A stretch of DNA of 64,000 nucleotides, taken from NCBI RefSeq assembly GCF_030440515.1, contig NZ_CP076543.1, forward strand, positions 4,437,501 to 4,501,500. The letters are read 5' to 3'. Below the pieces are notes generated by a model, which worked only from the letters and a program-made list of their open reading frames with translations, searched no databases and had not been told where the DNA came from. Shown piece by piece: positions 55,089 through 63,755 of this stretch; within the stretch, counting starts at the first letter, position 1; every line of letters begins with the position of its first letter. The stretch is from Streptomyces xanthophaeus (GTDB lineage: Bacteria; Actinomycetota; Actinomycetes; Streptomycetales; Streptomycetaceae). The position numbers were made by a program, and so were the translations under genes.

Positions 55089-56333
55089 ATGAGTGCTGAC
55101 GTCCGGCCGATCGCCGAATCCGAACTCCCCGACTGGGTGCGCGCCGTGCACACCGGTTTCCTGACCACCTCCCGGGTGACCGAGGCCGACATAGCCCAGC
55201 GCGCCAAGTACTGCGACTTCTCCCGGATGCAGGGGGCGTTCGACCCTGACAGCGGTCGCTGCGTGGCCGCGCTGCGCTCCTTTCCGCAGGAGCTGACCGT
55301 GCCGGGCGGGGCGGCCGTCCGCGCCACCGCGATCTCCAGCGTGGGCGTGCTGCCCACCCACCGCCGCCAGGGCCTGCTGACCCGGATGATGGCCGCGGAG
55401 TTCGCTGCGGCCGAGGCGCGCGGCGACGCGCTCGCCACGCTGATCGCCGCCGAGTACCCGATCTACGGGCGGTACGGGTTCGGGCCCGCCACTTCCCTCG
55501 TGGAGTGGGAGATCGACGTGGCGCGCACCGGGCTCGACCGGCGGCTGTCGGCGCCCGTGGACGGCGGCCGGATCGAGCTGGTGGACGTCGAGGAGCTGCG
55601 GCGGGTGGGGCCCGAGCTGCACGAGCGGCTGCGGGCGCGCACACCCGGGGCGGTGGACCGGGACGAGCGCTGGTGGAGCCTGGCGACCGGCCTGGAGCAG
55701 TGGTCGTACCGCCCCTACCAGGAGAAGTTCCATGCCGTGTACCGGACGGCGGAGGGGGAGGTGGCCGGCCTCGCCGTCTACGGCGCCGACGACCACTGGA
55801 CGGACGCGAAGATTCCGCAGAACACCGTGCAGGTCAGGGACCTGCTGGCGCTCACCCCGCAGGCGGAGCGGGCACTGTGGCAGTTCCTGTGCTCGATCGA
55901 CTGGGTGCTGAAGGTCCGCACCGGCTACCGGGCCCCCGACGACCTCGTCCCGCAGCTGCTGCCCGACCCGCGTGCGGCGCGGACCGTCACCTCCACGGAC
56001 TTCCTGTGGGTGCGGCTGCTGGACGTCGTACGGGCGCTGGGCGCGCGGACGTACGAGGTGCCCGGGGTGCTCGTCCTGGAGGTCACGGACGAGACGGGGC
56101 CGGCGGCCGGCCGCTACCGGCTGGACGCGGGCAGCGGCGTGTGCGAGCGGACCGAGGAGGCGGCGGACCTGCGGCTGGACGTGTCCGCGCTGGGCTCCTT
56201 GTACCTGGGGGACGCGTCCGCGGTGCGGCTGGCCGCGCTGGGACGGGTCACGGAGGAACGGCCGGGGGCGGTCGCGCTGGCCGACACGGTGTTCCGTACC
56301 GCGCGCCGCCCGTGGTGCCCCGACATCTTCTGA
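55089..56333 (+). CDS. GNAT acetyltransferase, Eis-like
   Basis: The 414-aa protein has the Eis plan: an N-terminal GNAT domain ([19 protein letters not shown] near residues 86-104, [10 protein letters not shown] near 127), a second degenerate GNAT domain, and a sterol-carrier-like C-terminal domain ending in a carboxylate (PWCPDIF). Eis enzymes acetylate amino groups at several positions of aminoglycosides or other substrates; the physiological target is unclear. The start is ATG at 55089. Confidence 0.88.
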   Translation: MSADVRPIAESELPDWVRAVHTGFLTTSRVTEADIAQRAKYCDFSRMQGAFDPDSGRCVAALRSFPQELTVPGGAAVRATAISSVGVLPTHRRQGLLTRMMAAEFAAAEARGDALATLIAAEYPIYGRYGFGPATSLVEWEIDVARTGLDRRLSAPVDGGRIELVDVEELRRVGPELHERLRARTPGAVDRDERWWSLATGLEQWSYRPYQEKFHAVYRTAEGEVAGLAVYGADDHWTDAKIPQNTVQVRDLLALTPQAERALWQFLCSIDWVLKVRTGYRAPDDLVPQLLPDPRAARTVTSTDFLWVRLLDVVRALGARTYEVPGVLVLEVTDETGPAAGRYRLDAGSGVCERTEEAADLRLDVSALGSLYLGDASAVRLAALGRVTEERPGAVALADTVFRTARRPWCPDIF

Positions 56334-56404
56334 CGGCCTGGGACGACTGCGTACCGATGGCGGACGGCCGATGGCCGATGGCCGAAGAACGAGGACTGAA
56401 CTCT

Positions 56405-57166
56405 GTGACATCACTTGTGGAATCCCTGCGCGCGGCCGGCTGCGTCTTCGCGGAGGAGGAGGCTGAGCTCCTGACCGGGGCCGCCACCGACGCGGACCAC
56501 CTGGCGGAGCTTTTGGCCCGCCGGGTGGGAGGCGAACCGCTGGAACACGTCGTCGGCTGGGCGGAGTTCTGCGGGCTGCGCATGGAGGTCGGCGCGGGGG
56601 CCTTCGTACCGCGCCGGCGCACCGAGTTCCTGGTGCGGGAGGCGGTGGCACTGGCCCGGCCCGGCGCGGTGGTGCTGGACCTGTGCTGCGGGGTCGGCGC
56701 CTTGGGCGCGGCGGTGGCCGCGCAACTGCCGGGCGGCGTGGAGCTGCACGCGGCGGACATCGACCCGGCGGCGCTGGTGTACGCGCGGCGCAACGTGGCC
56801 CCGTACGGCGGCCGGGTGTGGGAGGGCGACCTGTACGCGGCGCTCCCGGACTCGCTGCGCGGCCGGGTGGACGTGCTGGTGGTCAACGCCCCGTACGTGC
56901 CGACGGAGGAGATCGTCCTCATGCCGTCGGAGGCGCGGGACCACGAGCCGCTGGTCTCGCTGGACGGCGGGGCCGACGGCCTGGACATCCACCGCAGGGT
57001 GGCGGCGGGGGCGCTGCCCTGGCTGGCCCCGGGCGGCCACCTGCTGATCGAGACGAGCGCCCGCCAGTGCCCGTCGACGGCCTCTGCCCTGACCTCGGCG
57101 GGCCTCGCGGTCCGGGCGGAGACCTCGGAGGAGCTGTACGCGACGGTGGTCATCGGTACGGCCTGA
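56405..57166 (+). CDS. HemK/PrmC-like N5-glutamine methyltransferase (putative)
   Basis: The 253-aa protein has an N-terminal helical part with GGEPLEHVVGWAEFCG, as in PrmC, and a Rossmann SAM-binding domain (VVLDLCCGVGALGAAVA, HAADIDPAAL). The catalytic NPPY is NAPY here. It probably methylates Gln in a protein or a related group. GTG 56405 is nine bases after GAGGA; an ATG at 56357 lies in a GATGGCC repeat and is less likely. Its TGA overlaps the next ATG. Confidence 0.82.
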   Translation: MTSLVESLRAAGCVFAEEEAELLTGAATDADHLAELLARRVGGEPLEHVVGWAEFCGLRMEVGAGAFVPRRRTEFLVREAVALARPGAVVLDLCCGVGALGAAVAAQLPGGVELHAADIDPAALVYARRNVAPYGGRVWEGDLYAALPDSLRGRVDVLVVNAPYVPTEEIVLMPSEARDHEPLVSLDGGADGLDIHRRVAAGALPWLAPGGHLLIETSARQCPSTASALTSAGLAVRAETSEELYATVVIGTA

Positions 57167-57630
57167 TGCGGCCCGGACCACGGCCAGAGGTGTTCGACGT
57201 GCTGCCCGGCACGGGGCTGGCCCTGCCGCACCGTGCCGGCGTCCTGCGGTTCGGCATGTCCGGGCGGGAGGCCCGGTGGGCCGTCGCGACCCTGGCGGAC
57301 GTGCGGGAGACCTGGGTCTGCGGGACGGGCTGGGCCTTCACCGCCCGCTACGAAGGCCTGGAGCTGCTCGCCTACGGGGACTGCCCGGACCGCCTCGGCC
57401 GCGCCGGCCACGACCGGCACGGTCTGGCAGCCGTCCGTCTCGGCCGGTGCGGGCCGGGACCGGCCGGGCCGTCCGCCGTCCCGGTGGTCCTCCATGACGT
57501 CGACCTGTTCGGGTATCCGGCCGGCGAGGTGCTGGAGGCCCTCGGACCGGGCCCGCATCCCGGGGTGAGCCTGTCGCGGGAGGGATCGCCGACCGGCTAC
57601 CTGTCGGAGGTGGGGCTCTCGGTCCCGTAG
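57166..57630 (+). CDS. Hypothetical protein coupled to the methyltransferase
   Basis: The 154-aa soluble protein has no family I can name. It has a mixed strand/helix look (VLRFGMSGREARWAVATL, LHDVDLFGYPAGEVLEALG). The last part resembles small Streptomyces proteins related to SMI1-like immunity or regulators, but this is a guess. ATG overlaps the methyltransferase stop (TGATG). Its 3' end overlaps the convergent gene by 34 nt. Confidence 0.65.
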   Translation: MRPGPRPEVFDVLPGTGLALPHRAGVLRFGMSGREARWAVATLADVRETWVCGTGWAFTARYEGLELLAYGDCPDRLGRAGHDRHGLAAVRLGRCGPGPAGPSAVPVVLHDVDLFGYPAGEVLEALGPGPHPGVSLSREGSPTGYLSEVGLSVP

Positions 57631-58175
57631 TCGAGCGGGTCCCGGGCGAGCGGGACCGGCGCGGCCAGGGCCTCGTCGTAGGCGGGGCGCGGGAAGACGT
57701 ACGGGCCCAGGGGCAGCTCTCCCCACTGCGGCCGGTGGATCTGGTGGAAGCCGGACCAGGTGACCTCGCTCTCCGTGGCGCGGACGGTGGCGAGCAGGGG
57801 CCAGCAGGCGTCGATCCCGCAGGGGCAGCTCAGGAGGTACAGGGCGCCGGTGTTGTCGTCGCGGAGCTCCGGTGGTGCCTCGCCCAGGAAGTGGGCCCGG
57901 GCCCGGGCGCCGTCGGCGTCGTCGTCCAGGTGCAGCGGAGCGTGCTGGCGCAGCAGGAACTCCTCGCGCTCCTGCGGGGTGTCGTCGTCTTCGCCGTCCC
58001 CGTCGAGCTCGCGGCTCCAGAGCGCGCGCGTCGCCTCCGCGACGAGGACGCGCAGGTCGGTGCCGTCGATGCGGATGGCCCAGGCGGTGAGGTGCGGGAA
58101 GCCGGGGTGGGGGACGCGCAGGAACTCCACCTGGTGCGGGGCGGCCGGGGCGGGCGGGAGACTCATGCGTCCCAT
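57597..58175 (-). CDS. Hypothetical Cys-motif protein
   Basis: The 192-aa soluble protein is acidic in the middle (DGDGEDDDTPQE). It contains YLLSCPCGIDACWPLLATV, a CxCGxxxCW motif I associate with Streptomyces hypotheticals. The start is ATG 58175 or ATG 58166. It overlaps the stop of the HEAT-repeat gene upstream by about 13 nt, suggesting one transcript. No function assigned. Confidence 0.7.
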   Translation of the reverse strand: MGRMSLPPAPAAPHQVEFLRVPHPGFPHLTAWAIRIDGTDLRVLVAEATRALWSRELDGDGEDDDTPQEREEFLLRQHAPLHLDDDADGARARAHFLGEAPPELRDDNTGALYLLSCPCGIDACWPLLATVRATESEVTWSGFHQIHRPQWGELPLGPYVFPRPAYDEALAAPVPLARDPLDYGTESPTSDR

Positions 58176-60271
58176 CCTGTGGGGCCCGACCGACCGGATC
58201 CACCGGGTATCGCCACGGCGGGGAGGCCGCAGGCGCCGAGCAGTTCGCCGACGGCGGAGCGGATCTCCTCGTCCTGGGTGAAGCCCCGCCAGCCGCCGCC
58301 GGAACGCAGCCGCCGGTCGTGGGCGGGCACATCGAGCAGCAGGTGCGCGGCGGGCCGGGCCGCGGGTCCCATCCGGGCCAGGTGCCGTACCGCGGGGAGC
58401 AGGACGGGCTGGTACATGGTGGCGGCGCTGCCCTTGGTCAGGTCCCGCACGACCGCCGTCAGTACCGGGACGGTGTTCTCGGTGTCACCGGTGACGGCCC
58501 ACAGGGCGTGTGCCGCCTCGACGCGGGTCCAGGGATCGGAGGCGGCCGTCATCTCCCTGAGCCGGTCCGCGTAGGGGGCGGCATGCGGTCCGAGGTCGGC
58601 GAGCCGGCGCAGTGCGGTGTGGGGGCGGCCGAGCTCGGCGGCGCTGCGTGTGAGGGCCTCCAGGGCCGGCCCGGGCTCGCCGCCGGCCTTCCAGTACGCC
58701 CAGGCCGCGAGTTCCGTCTCCGGTCCGGCGGCACGCGTGCGGAGCAGCAGCCGGTCCCGTGCCCTGTCGTCCGCCGTTCCTATCCCTGCCAGGGCCTGCG
58801 CGGCGGCCGTCCAGGTCCGGTCGTCCTCCAGCAGACCGATCAGCCGTGGCACCGCTGCCTTCGCCACGGGCCCCCAGTCCGCGAGTACCGCGCAGAGCCG
58901 GCCGAGCCGGCGGGAGTCCGTGGCGGGGTCGAGCTGGTCGCAGATCGCGGGAAGGAGCCGCTCGGCGTGGTCCGGGAGGTGGCCCAGGACCTCATCGGGC
59001 GCGGGGAGGACGACAGGGTGCAGCTCCGTGGCGGGGTAATGGGCGGAAGCCGATGCGAAGCCGCAGCGTTCGCGGCCGAGCAGTTCGATCAGGCCCGGCA
59101 GGCAGCGCGGATCGTTCATCCGTGCCAGGGCCCACAGGGCGGCTTCGCCGACGGTCTGCCGTTGACGTGTGGCGCGGGCGGCGGTGTCGGAGAGGAGCGC
59201 GGCGACCTCGTCGGCGTGGTGGGCGGCCGCCGGGCCGAGGCAGGCCAGCAGCTCGGCCGCCCGGAAGCGGACCTCGGGGGCGGGATCGGCCAGGCGTGCG
59301 GCGACGGGCGGCAGCAGGGCCGCGGTCGGAGAGCGCCATCGGGACAGCAGCGAAGCCGCCTGACCCAGGGCGCCGATCCGCTGTTCGTCGTCGTGATGGT
59401 CCGCCAGCAGGCCGAGTACGAAGGCGGGTGAGGGTCCGGTGAACAGCTGCGCGGTCCAGTGCAGGACGCCCCGTACCCCGGTCTGCACCGAGCTGGTGCG
59501 GCGCCACAGCGCGACACCCGGGTCCCGGACCGCTTCGACCACGAGGTCCAGCCGTCGGGCGGGAAGGCCCGGGTCGGCCGGGGCGAGCGCGTGCACCGCT
59601 GCGAGGCGGAGCTGTGTCTGTGGAGCGTCGAGCAGGCCGCGGAGCAGCCCGACGGCCTCGGCGCCATGCCCGCCGACCGGCGCGCGCAGGGCCGCCCGGC
59701 CCAGTGCGAGGACCAGTTCGAGGCGGGTCGCGGGGTCCTCCTCCGTCTGCCAGGACCGCAGCAGTCCGGGCAGAACCAGCTCTCCGGGGTCGGCGCACGC
59801 ACCGACCACGTCGGCCGCGGCCCGCCGGATCTCCGGCTCGGGGTCGTCCAGCAGGCCCAGCACCTCGGGCAGGGCCCGTTCCCACGCCGGCGCCCAGCCG
59901 GGATCGAGGAACCGGGCTTCGATCCGCCCGGCCTCCGCAGCCAGCAGCGCCACCAGCTCCAGCAGTGCGCACCGGCTCGGCACCGTGGGTGTCGCGGCCA
60001 GGCGCAGGACGAAGGGCAGTGCGGCCGAGGCGGCCGAACAGATCCAGCCGCCCTGGTGGAACAGCAGGTTGGTCAGCGTCGACGAGGCGTCAGCTGCGTC
60101 ACCTGCGTCACCTGCGTCACCCGCGTCGTACGGATCGTCCGCGTCGTCCGCGTCGACCGCGTCGTACGGATCGGGCCCCGCGCACCGCCGGAGCAGGCCG
60201 GGCACATCCCCGGCAGCCCCGTAGTTGTGTTCCAGCCCGGCCCAGTCGATCTCGTTCAGCCCCACCCACAT
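58163..60271 (-). CDS. HEAT-repeat protein
   Basis: The 702-aa protein is built of about a dozen helical HEAT-like repeats, such as LGLLDDPEPEIRRAAADVVGA and ARLADPAPEVRFRAAELLACLG. There is no enzyme domain or membrane span. Such proteins bind partners. Near residue 37 there is a run of DA/YDAGD units from a DNA minisatellite. The start is ATG at 60271 (MWVGLNEIDW). The function is unknown. Confidence 0.78.
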   Translation of the reverse strand: MWVGLNEIDWAGLEHNYGAAGDVPGLLRRCAGPDPYDAVDADDADDPYDAGDAGDAGDAADASSTLTNLLFHQGGWICSAASAALPFVLRLAATPTVPSRCALLELVALLAAEAGRIEARFLDPGWAPAWERALPEVLGLLDDPEPEIRRAAADVVGACADPGELVLPGLLRSWQTEEDPATRLELVLALGRAALRAPVGGHGAEAVGLLRGLLDAPQTQLRLAAVHALAPADPGLPARRLDLVVEAVRDPGVALWRRTSSVQTGVRGVLHWTAQLFTGPSPAFVLGLLADHHDDEQRIGALGQAASLLSRWRSPTAALLPPVAARLADPAPEVRFRAAELLACLGPAAAHHADEVAALLSDTAARATRQRQTVGEAALWALARMNDPRCLPGLIELLGRERCGFASASAHYPATELHPVVLPAPDEVLGHLPDHAERLLPAICDQLDPATDSRRLGRLCAVLADWGPVAKAAVPRLIGLLEDDRTWTAAAQALAGIGTADDRARDRLLLRTRAAGPETELAAWAYWKAGGEPGPALEALTRSAAELGRPHTALRRLADLGPHAAPYADRLREMTAASDPWTRVEAAHALWAVTGDTENTVPVLTAVVRDLTKGSAATMYQPVLLPAVRHLARMGPAARPAAHLLLDVPAHDRRLRSGGGWRGFTQDEEIRSAVGELLGACGLPAVAIPGGSGRSGPTGWDA
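60088..60178. repeat. GCGTC-based minisatellite within the HEAT gene
   Basis: The tract is made of GCGTCACCT and GCGTCGTACGGATC-like units. On the minus strand it encodes acidic DAGDAGDA and DPYDA repeats in a loop-like part of the protein, so length changes would be tolerated if in frame. Confidence 0.75.
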
Positions 60272-60335
60272 GCGCGGGACCCTACCCTCCGGGCGCCCAC
60301 CGCCGGTCCGGCCGGCGCGACCCGGTGGGAGATGT

Positions 60336-60356
60336 TGCAAGCGAGGCGCTTGCAAT
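60336..60356. promoter_or_regulatory. Perfect palindrome TTGCAAGCG-AGG-CGCTTGCAA
   Basis: Nine-bp perfect arms with a 3-nt spacer lie 29 nt before the XRE regulator start. The size and symmetry match a dimeric helix-turn-helix operator, so autoregulation is likely. The divergent HEAT gene starts 65 nt on the other side. Confidence 0.7.
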
Positions 60357-60384
60357 AGTTAGCAAGGTCGGGCAGGATCTGAGC

Positions 60385-60768
60385 ATGGCATCGCTCAACG
60401 TCGGAAATCTCGGCGAGTACCTCCGTGAGCAGCGTCGGCAGGCTCAGCTTTCGCTGCGGCAGCTGGCCGAGCAGGCGGGGGTGTCGAATCCGTACCTGAG
60501 CCAGATCGAGCGCGGGCTGCGCAAGCCGAGCGCGGACATTCTGCAGCAGCTGGCCAAGGCGCTGCGGATCTCCGCGGAGACGCTGTACGTGCAGGCCGGG
60601 ATCCTGGATGAGCGGGACCCGGACGAAGTGGAGACGCGAGCCGTCATACTCGCCGACCCGTCGATCAACGAGCGGCAGAAGCAGGTGCTGCTCCAGATCT
60701 ACGAGTCGTTCCGCAAGGAGAATGCGCTCGACGCGCCCGCCGACGAGATGCCGTCGAAGACGAACTGA
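60385..60768 (+). CDS. XRE family transcriptional regulator
   Basis: The 127-aa protein has a Cro/CI helix-turn-helix (SLRQLAEQAGVSNPYLSQIERGLRKPS, described as residues 23-49) and a short helical C-terminus. Such small regulators act as dimers. The perfect palindrome upstream is the obvious binding site. The start is ATG at 60385, eight bases after AGGA. The HBHA-like gene follows after 23 nt on the same strand. Confidence 0.9.
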   Translation: MASLNVGNLGEYLREQRRQAQLSLRQLAEQAGVSNPYLSQIERGLRKPSADILQQLAKALRISAETLYVQAGILDERDPDEVETRAVILADPSINERQKQVLLQIYESFRKENALDAPADEMPSKTN

Positions 60769-60791
60769 AGTTGATCCGGGAGGACCAGCAC

Positions 60792-61328
60792 ATGGCCATC
60801 GCCGATGACCTGAAGAAGACCCTCACCGACCCCACTCCCCTCTACTTCGCCGCCGGCACCGCCGACCTGGCCGTGCAGCAGGCCAAGAAGGTGCCCGACC
60901 TGATCGAGCAGCTGCGCGCAGAGGCTCCCGCGCGCATCGAGGCCGTGAAGAACACGGACCCGAAGGCTGTCCAGGAGGCGGTCACCGCCAAGTTCGCCGA
61001 GGTGCTCGGCGCGATCGACCCGAAGAAGCTCGGGGAGACCGCCCAGGACCTGGCGCTGCGCGGTGTCGGCGTGGCCGCCGAGTACGCGGTGCGCGCCAAG
61101 GAGACGTACGACAAGGTCGCCGTGCACGGTGAGCAGGCCGTGCGGAACTGGCGGGGCGAGGTTTCCGCCGAGATCGTCGACATCGCCGTGGCCGTCGAGC
61201 CCGAGGCGGAGCCGGCGTCGGAGCCGGCGGCCGAGGCCGCCGCAGCGGAGAAGCCCGTCGCGAAGAAGGCTCCCGCGCGCAAGACCACGGCCAAGAAGGC
61301 CGTGGTCACGGCGGACGACGCGAGCTGA
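60792..61328 (+). CDS. HBHA-like Lys/Ala-rich protein
   Basis: The 178-aa protein is mostly a long helix or coiled coil, then a Glu/Ala/Pro hinge and a Lys/Ala-rich tail (VAKKAPARKTTAKKAVV). This is the plan of mycobacterial heparin-binding hemagglutinin; the N-terminus MAIADDLKKTLTDPTPLYFA also fits. It may bind membranes, DNA or acidic polymers. In Streptomyces its job is unclear. It is probably transcribed with the XRE regulator. Confidence 0.82.
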   Translation: MAIADDLKKTLTDPTPLYFAAGTADLAVQQAKKVPDLIEQLRAEAPARIEAVKNTDPKAVQEAVTAKFAEVLGAIDPKKLGETAQDLALRGVGVAAEYAVRAKETYDKVAVHGEQAVRNWRGEVSAEIVDIAVAVEPEAEPASEPAAEAAAAEKPVAKKAPARKTTAKKAVVTADDAS

Positions 61329-61350
61329 CGCGCAGCCGCATGAGCGACGG

Positions 61351-61381
61351 CGGGCCGGGCACCCTTCAGGTGCCCGGCCCG
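61351..61381. terminator. Terminator after the HBHA-like gene
   Basis: CGGGCCGGGCACC pairs with GGTGCCCGGCCCG across a 5-nt loop, 23 nt after the stop, followed by TTGTGGTT. Confidence 0.8.
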
Positions 61382-61469
61382 TTGTGGTTCATGAAGGGGC
61401 CTGTGCCGGTAGCGTGGAGTCGGGCGACATCGGAAGTGCGAAGCAGAAGCTGAGAAGGCGGTCGAAGCG

Positions 61470-61808
61470 ATGTTGATGGAAGGGTTCGATCGAGGCGTGA
61501 TCCCGTTCCTCGGGCTCGTCATGCTGGTGCTCGCCGTCGTGGCCTTCGTGTTCGCCCTGCTGGCGCGGGAGGACGCGTACCGGGCGGCCGACAAGCAGAG
61601 CAAGACCTTCTGGCTGGTCATCCTCGGCGTCACCGTGGCCGTGGACTTCTTCCTCGGGATGCTGTTCCTGCAGATCGCCGGTCTCGTCGCGACCATCGTG
61701 TTCTTCGTCGACGTACGCCCTGCCCTCAAGCAGGTCTCGGGCGGTGGCGGCCGGCGCGGCGGCAGCAGCAGCGACGGGCCGTACGGGCCCTACAACGGCG
61801 GACGGTAG
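61470..61808 (+). CDS. DUF2516 membrane protein
   Basis: The 112-aa protein has two to three membrane spans (about 10-33, 47-65 and 68-83) and a Gly/Ser/Tyr-rich tail (SDGPYGPYNGGR). It matches DUF2516. The role is unknown. The start is ATG 61470 or ATG 61476. A likely -10 (TAGCGT) lies at about 61410. Confidence 0.85.
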   Translation: MLMEGFDRGVIPFLGLVMLVLAVVAFVFALLAREDAYRAADKQSKTFWLVILGVTVAVDFFLGMLFLQIAGLVATIVFFVDVRPALKQVSGGGGRRGGSSSDGPYGPYNGGR

Positions 61809-61875
61809 GCGGACCCACCCGGAGCGCCGAGGGCTTCGGCGCGCCGCTAGGCCCTCAGCCCCCGGCCCCCGGCCC

Positions 61876-63306
61876 TCAGCCCTCGGCGCGGGAGAGCAGG
61901 ACCACGGCCACGTCGTCGGTCAGCTCGCCGCCGTTCAGCCGGCGTGCCTCGGTGACGGAGGCCTCCAGCAGGCCCTCACCGCTCAGACCGCGGTCCAGGT
62001 GGCGGTTGATCATGTCGACCATGCCGTCCTGGCCCAGACGTTCCTTGCCCTCGCCGATGTGGCCCTCGATCAGGCCGTCGGTGTAGAGCATCAGGCTCCA
62101 GGTGCCGCCGAGCTCCACCTGGCGGCGCGGCCAGCGGGCCCGGGGCAGCAGCCCGAGGGCCGGGCCGCTGTTCTCGTACGGGAGCAGCTGCGCGCGGCGG
62201 CCCGGCCGGGAGATCAGCGGGGCCGGATGGCCGGCCAGGCACAGACCGGCACGGCGTCCGTCCGGTGCGATGTCGACCGTGCACAGCGTCGCGAATATCT
62301 CCTCGCACGGCCGTTCCACCTCCAGGACCTCCTGGAGGGTGGACAGCAGGTCGTCGCCGCAGAGGCCGGCCAGGGTCAGGGCGCGCCAGGCGATGCGGAG
62401 CTCGACGCCGAGCGCGGCCTCGTCGGGGCCGTGGCCGCAGACGTCGCCGATCATGGCGTGGACGGTGCCGTCGGGGGTGCGGACGGTGTCGTAGAAGTCA
62501 CCGCCGAGCAGGGCCCGGCTGCGACCGGGGCGGTAGCGGGCGGCGAAGCGGAGGTCGGAGCCCTCCAGGAGGGGCGTGGGGAGCAGGCCGCGTTCCAGCC
62601 GGGCGTTCTCCTGGGCGCGCAGTTTCGATTCTGCGAGCTTGTACTGGGCGATGTCCGCCCGTTTTCTCTCCACGGCGTAGCGGATGGCACGGCTCAGCAG
62701 CCGGCCGTCCAGCTCGTCCCGGAAGAGGAAGTCCTGGGCGCCGACCCGGACGGCCTCGGCGGCGCGCTCGGCGTCGTCCTCGCCGGTGAGGACGAGGACG
62801 GCGTGGCGCGGGGCGATGCGCAGCACCTGGCGGAGGGCGACCAGCTGGTCCACGGCGGTGGCGGTGGCGGTGCCGGCCCCGGTCCCGTTGGCGGTGCCGG
62901 TTCCGTTGGCCAGGGCGGTGGCCGACCCGTTGGCCGAGCCGTTGGCCGCAGCTCCCGGCGTGCGGGCGCTGGCGTCCGGGAGGGACAGGTCGAGGAGGAT
63001 GCAGTGCACGTCGGGCGTGAGCAGCCGCTCGGCCTCGGTGAGGTTGCGGGCGGTGCGGATCCGGATGCGGTGGCCGTCCGCGTCGAGGATCTCGGGGACG
63101 GTGAGGCCGCCTGCCGGGTCGTCCTCGATGACCAGGAGGGTCAGCGGGCTCGTGTGAGGGGTCGCTTGAGGAGGCGTGTGCGGGGGCGTGTGAGGGGTCG
63201 CTTGCGCGACGCCCGTGGCGGCTACGGCCGGGGCGGCGGTGTGCAGAACGGCCTGACCGCTCTCCGTGGCCGAGGTGTCCCTCTGCCGCGGTACGGGTAC
63301 GGTCAT
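61876..63306 (-). CDS. Receiver-domain PP2C (SpoIIE-type) phosphatase
   Basis: The 476-aa protein has a response-regulator receiver (about 55-200: EDD at 61-63, phospho-Asp D106 in LLDLSLPD), a short coiled coil, then a PP2C/SpoIIE phosphatase (GGDFYDTV, IGDVCGHGPDEA, LMLYTDGLIE, LTDDVAVVLL). It is of the RsbU type and probably acts on an anti-anti-sigma factor. A Gly/Ala/Asn/Thr-rich insert (about residues 112-151) interrupts the receiver right after the phospho-Asp. The start is ATG at 63306. Confidence 0.88.
   Translation of the reverse strand: MTVPVPRQRDTSATESGQAVLHTAAPAVAATGVAQATPHTPPHTPPQATPHTSPLTLLVIEDDPAGGLTVPEILDADGHRIRIRTARNLTEAERLLTPDVHCILLDLSLPDASARTPGAAANGSANGSATALANGTGTANGTGAGTATATAVDQLVALRQVLRIAPRHAVLVLTGEDDAERAAEAVRVGAQDFLFRDELDGRLLSRAIRYAVERKRADIAQYKLAESKLRAQENARLERGLLPTPLLEGSDLRFAARYRPGRSRALLGGDFYDTVRTPDGTVHAMIGDVCGHGPDEAALGVELRIAWRALTLAGLCGDDLLSTLQEVLEVERPCEEIFATLCTVDIAPDGRRAGLCLAGHPAPLISRPGRRAQLLPYENSGPALGLLPRARWPRRQVELGGTWSLMLYTDGLIEGHIGEGKERLGQDGMVDMINRHLDRGLSGEGLLEASVTEARRLNGGELTDDVAVVLLSRAEG
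62854..62973. repeat. GGTNCC-rich tract inside the receiver domain
   Basis: The DNA consists of degenerate GTTGGC, GGTGCC and GGTGGC units. On the minus strand it gives GSANGSATALANGTG-type residues, an apparent expansion in a loop of the receiver domain. Confidence 0.7.
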
Positions 63307-63755
63307 CGTCTCCGGTTCCTTCCCTCCCCCCGAGGGTGCGCTCGTCCGGCAGACCCTAGCGGTCCCGGCCCGGCGAACGGAATGCCGTTCTTGGTGAGGG
63401 CCTCCGGCATATGCGGTTATCGCGGGGGAAAATCGGCCTCACTGGATGACAAAGGTCACGGCGGGGCCGTGTTCCGTCCCGTCAAGCGAGACGTGTCCGG
63501 GCTCCCGGAGGTTGCCTCCACCCCGCATCGGGACGGCGCGGCCGAAAGACCGGGGCTCTGCCCCGGACCCCGCGCCTCGGACTCCCCCGGCTACCGCTGG
63601 GAGGTGCCCCCTGGCGAGGCTGGACCGGCGTTCGAGCAGCGCGGTCCGGGGCGGGGAGCCGAGCGGCAGGGGGCTGCCCCCGGCAGGGGTCGGGGCCGCG
63701 CCCGGCAGGGGTCGGGGCCGCGCCTGGACACGTACGCCGGACGACCCCGCAGGGG
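63307..63755. other. Gap with degenerate GC-rich repeat, no gene seen
   Basis: This stretch of about 449 nt holds promoter DNA for the phosphatase gene and a decayed copy of the dispersed repeat (63548-63580, GGGCTCTGCCCCGGACCCCG, then CGCCTCGGACTCC). Repeated GGGGCTGCCCCCGGCAGGGG-like units follow. I see no supported gene. Confidence 0.5.
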
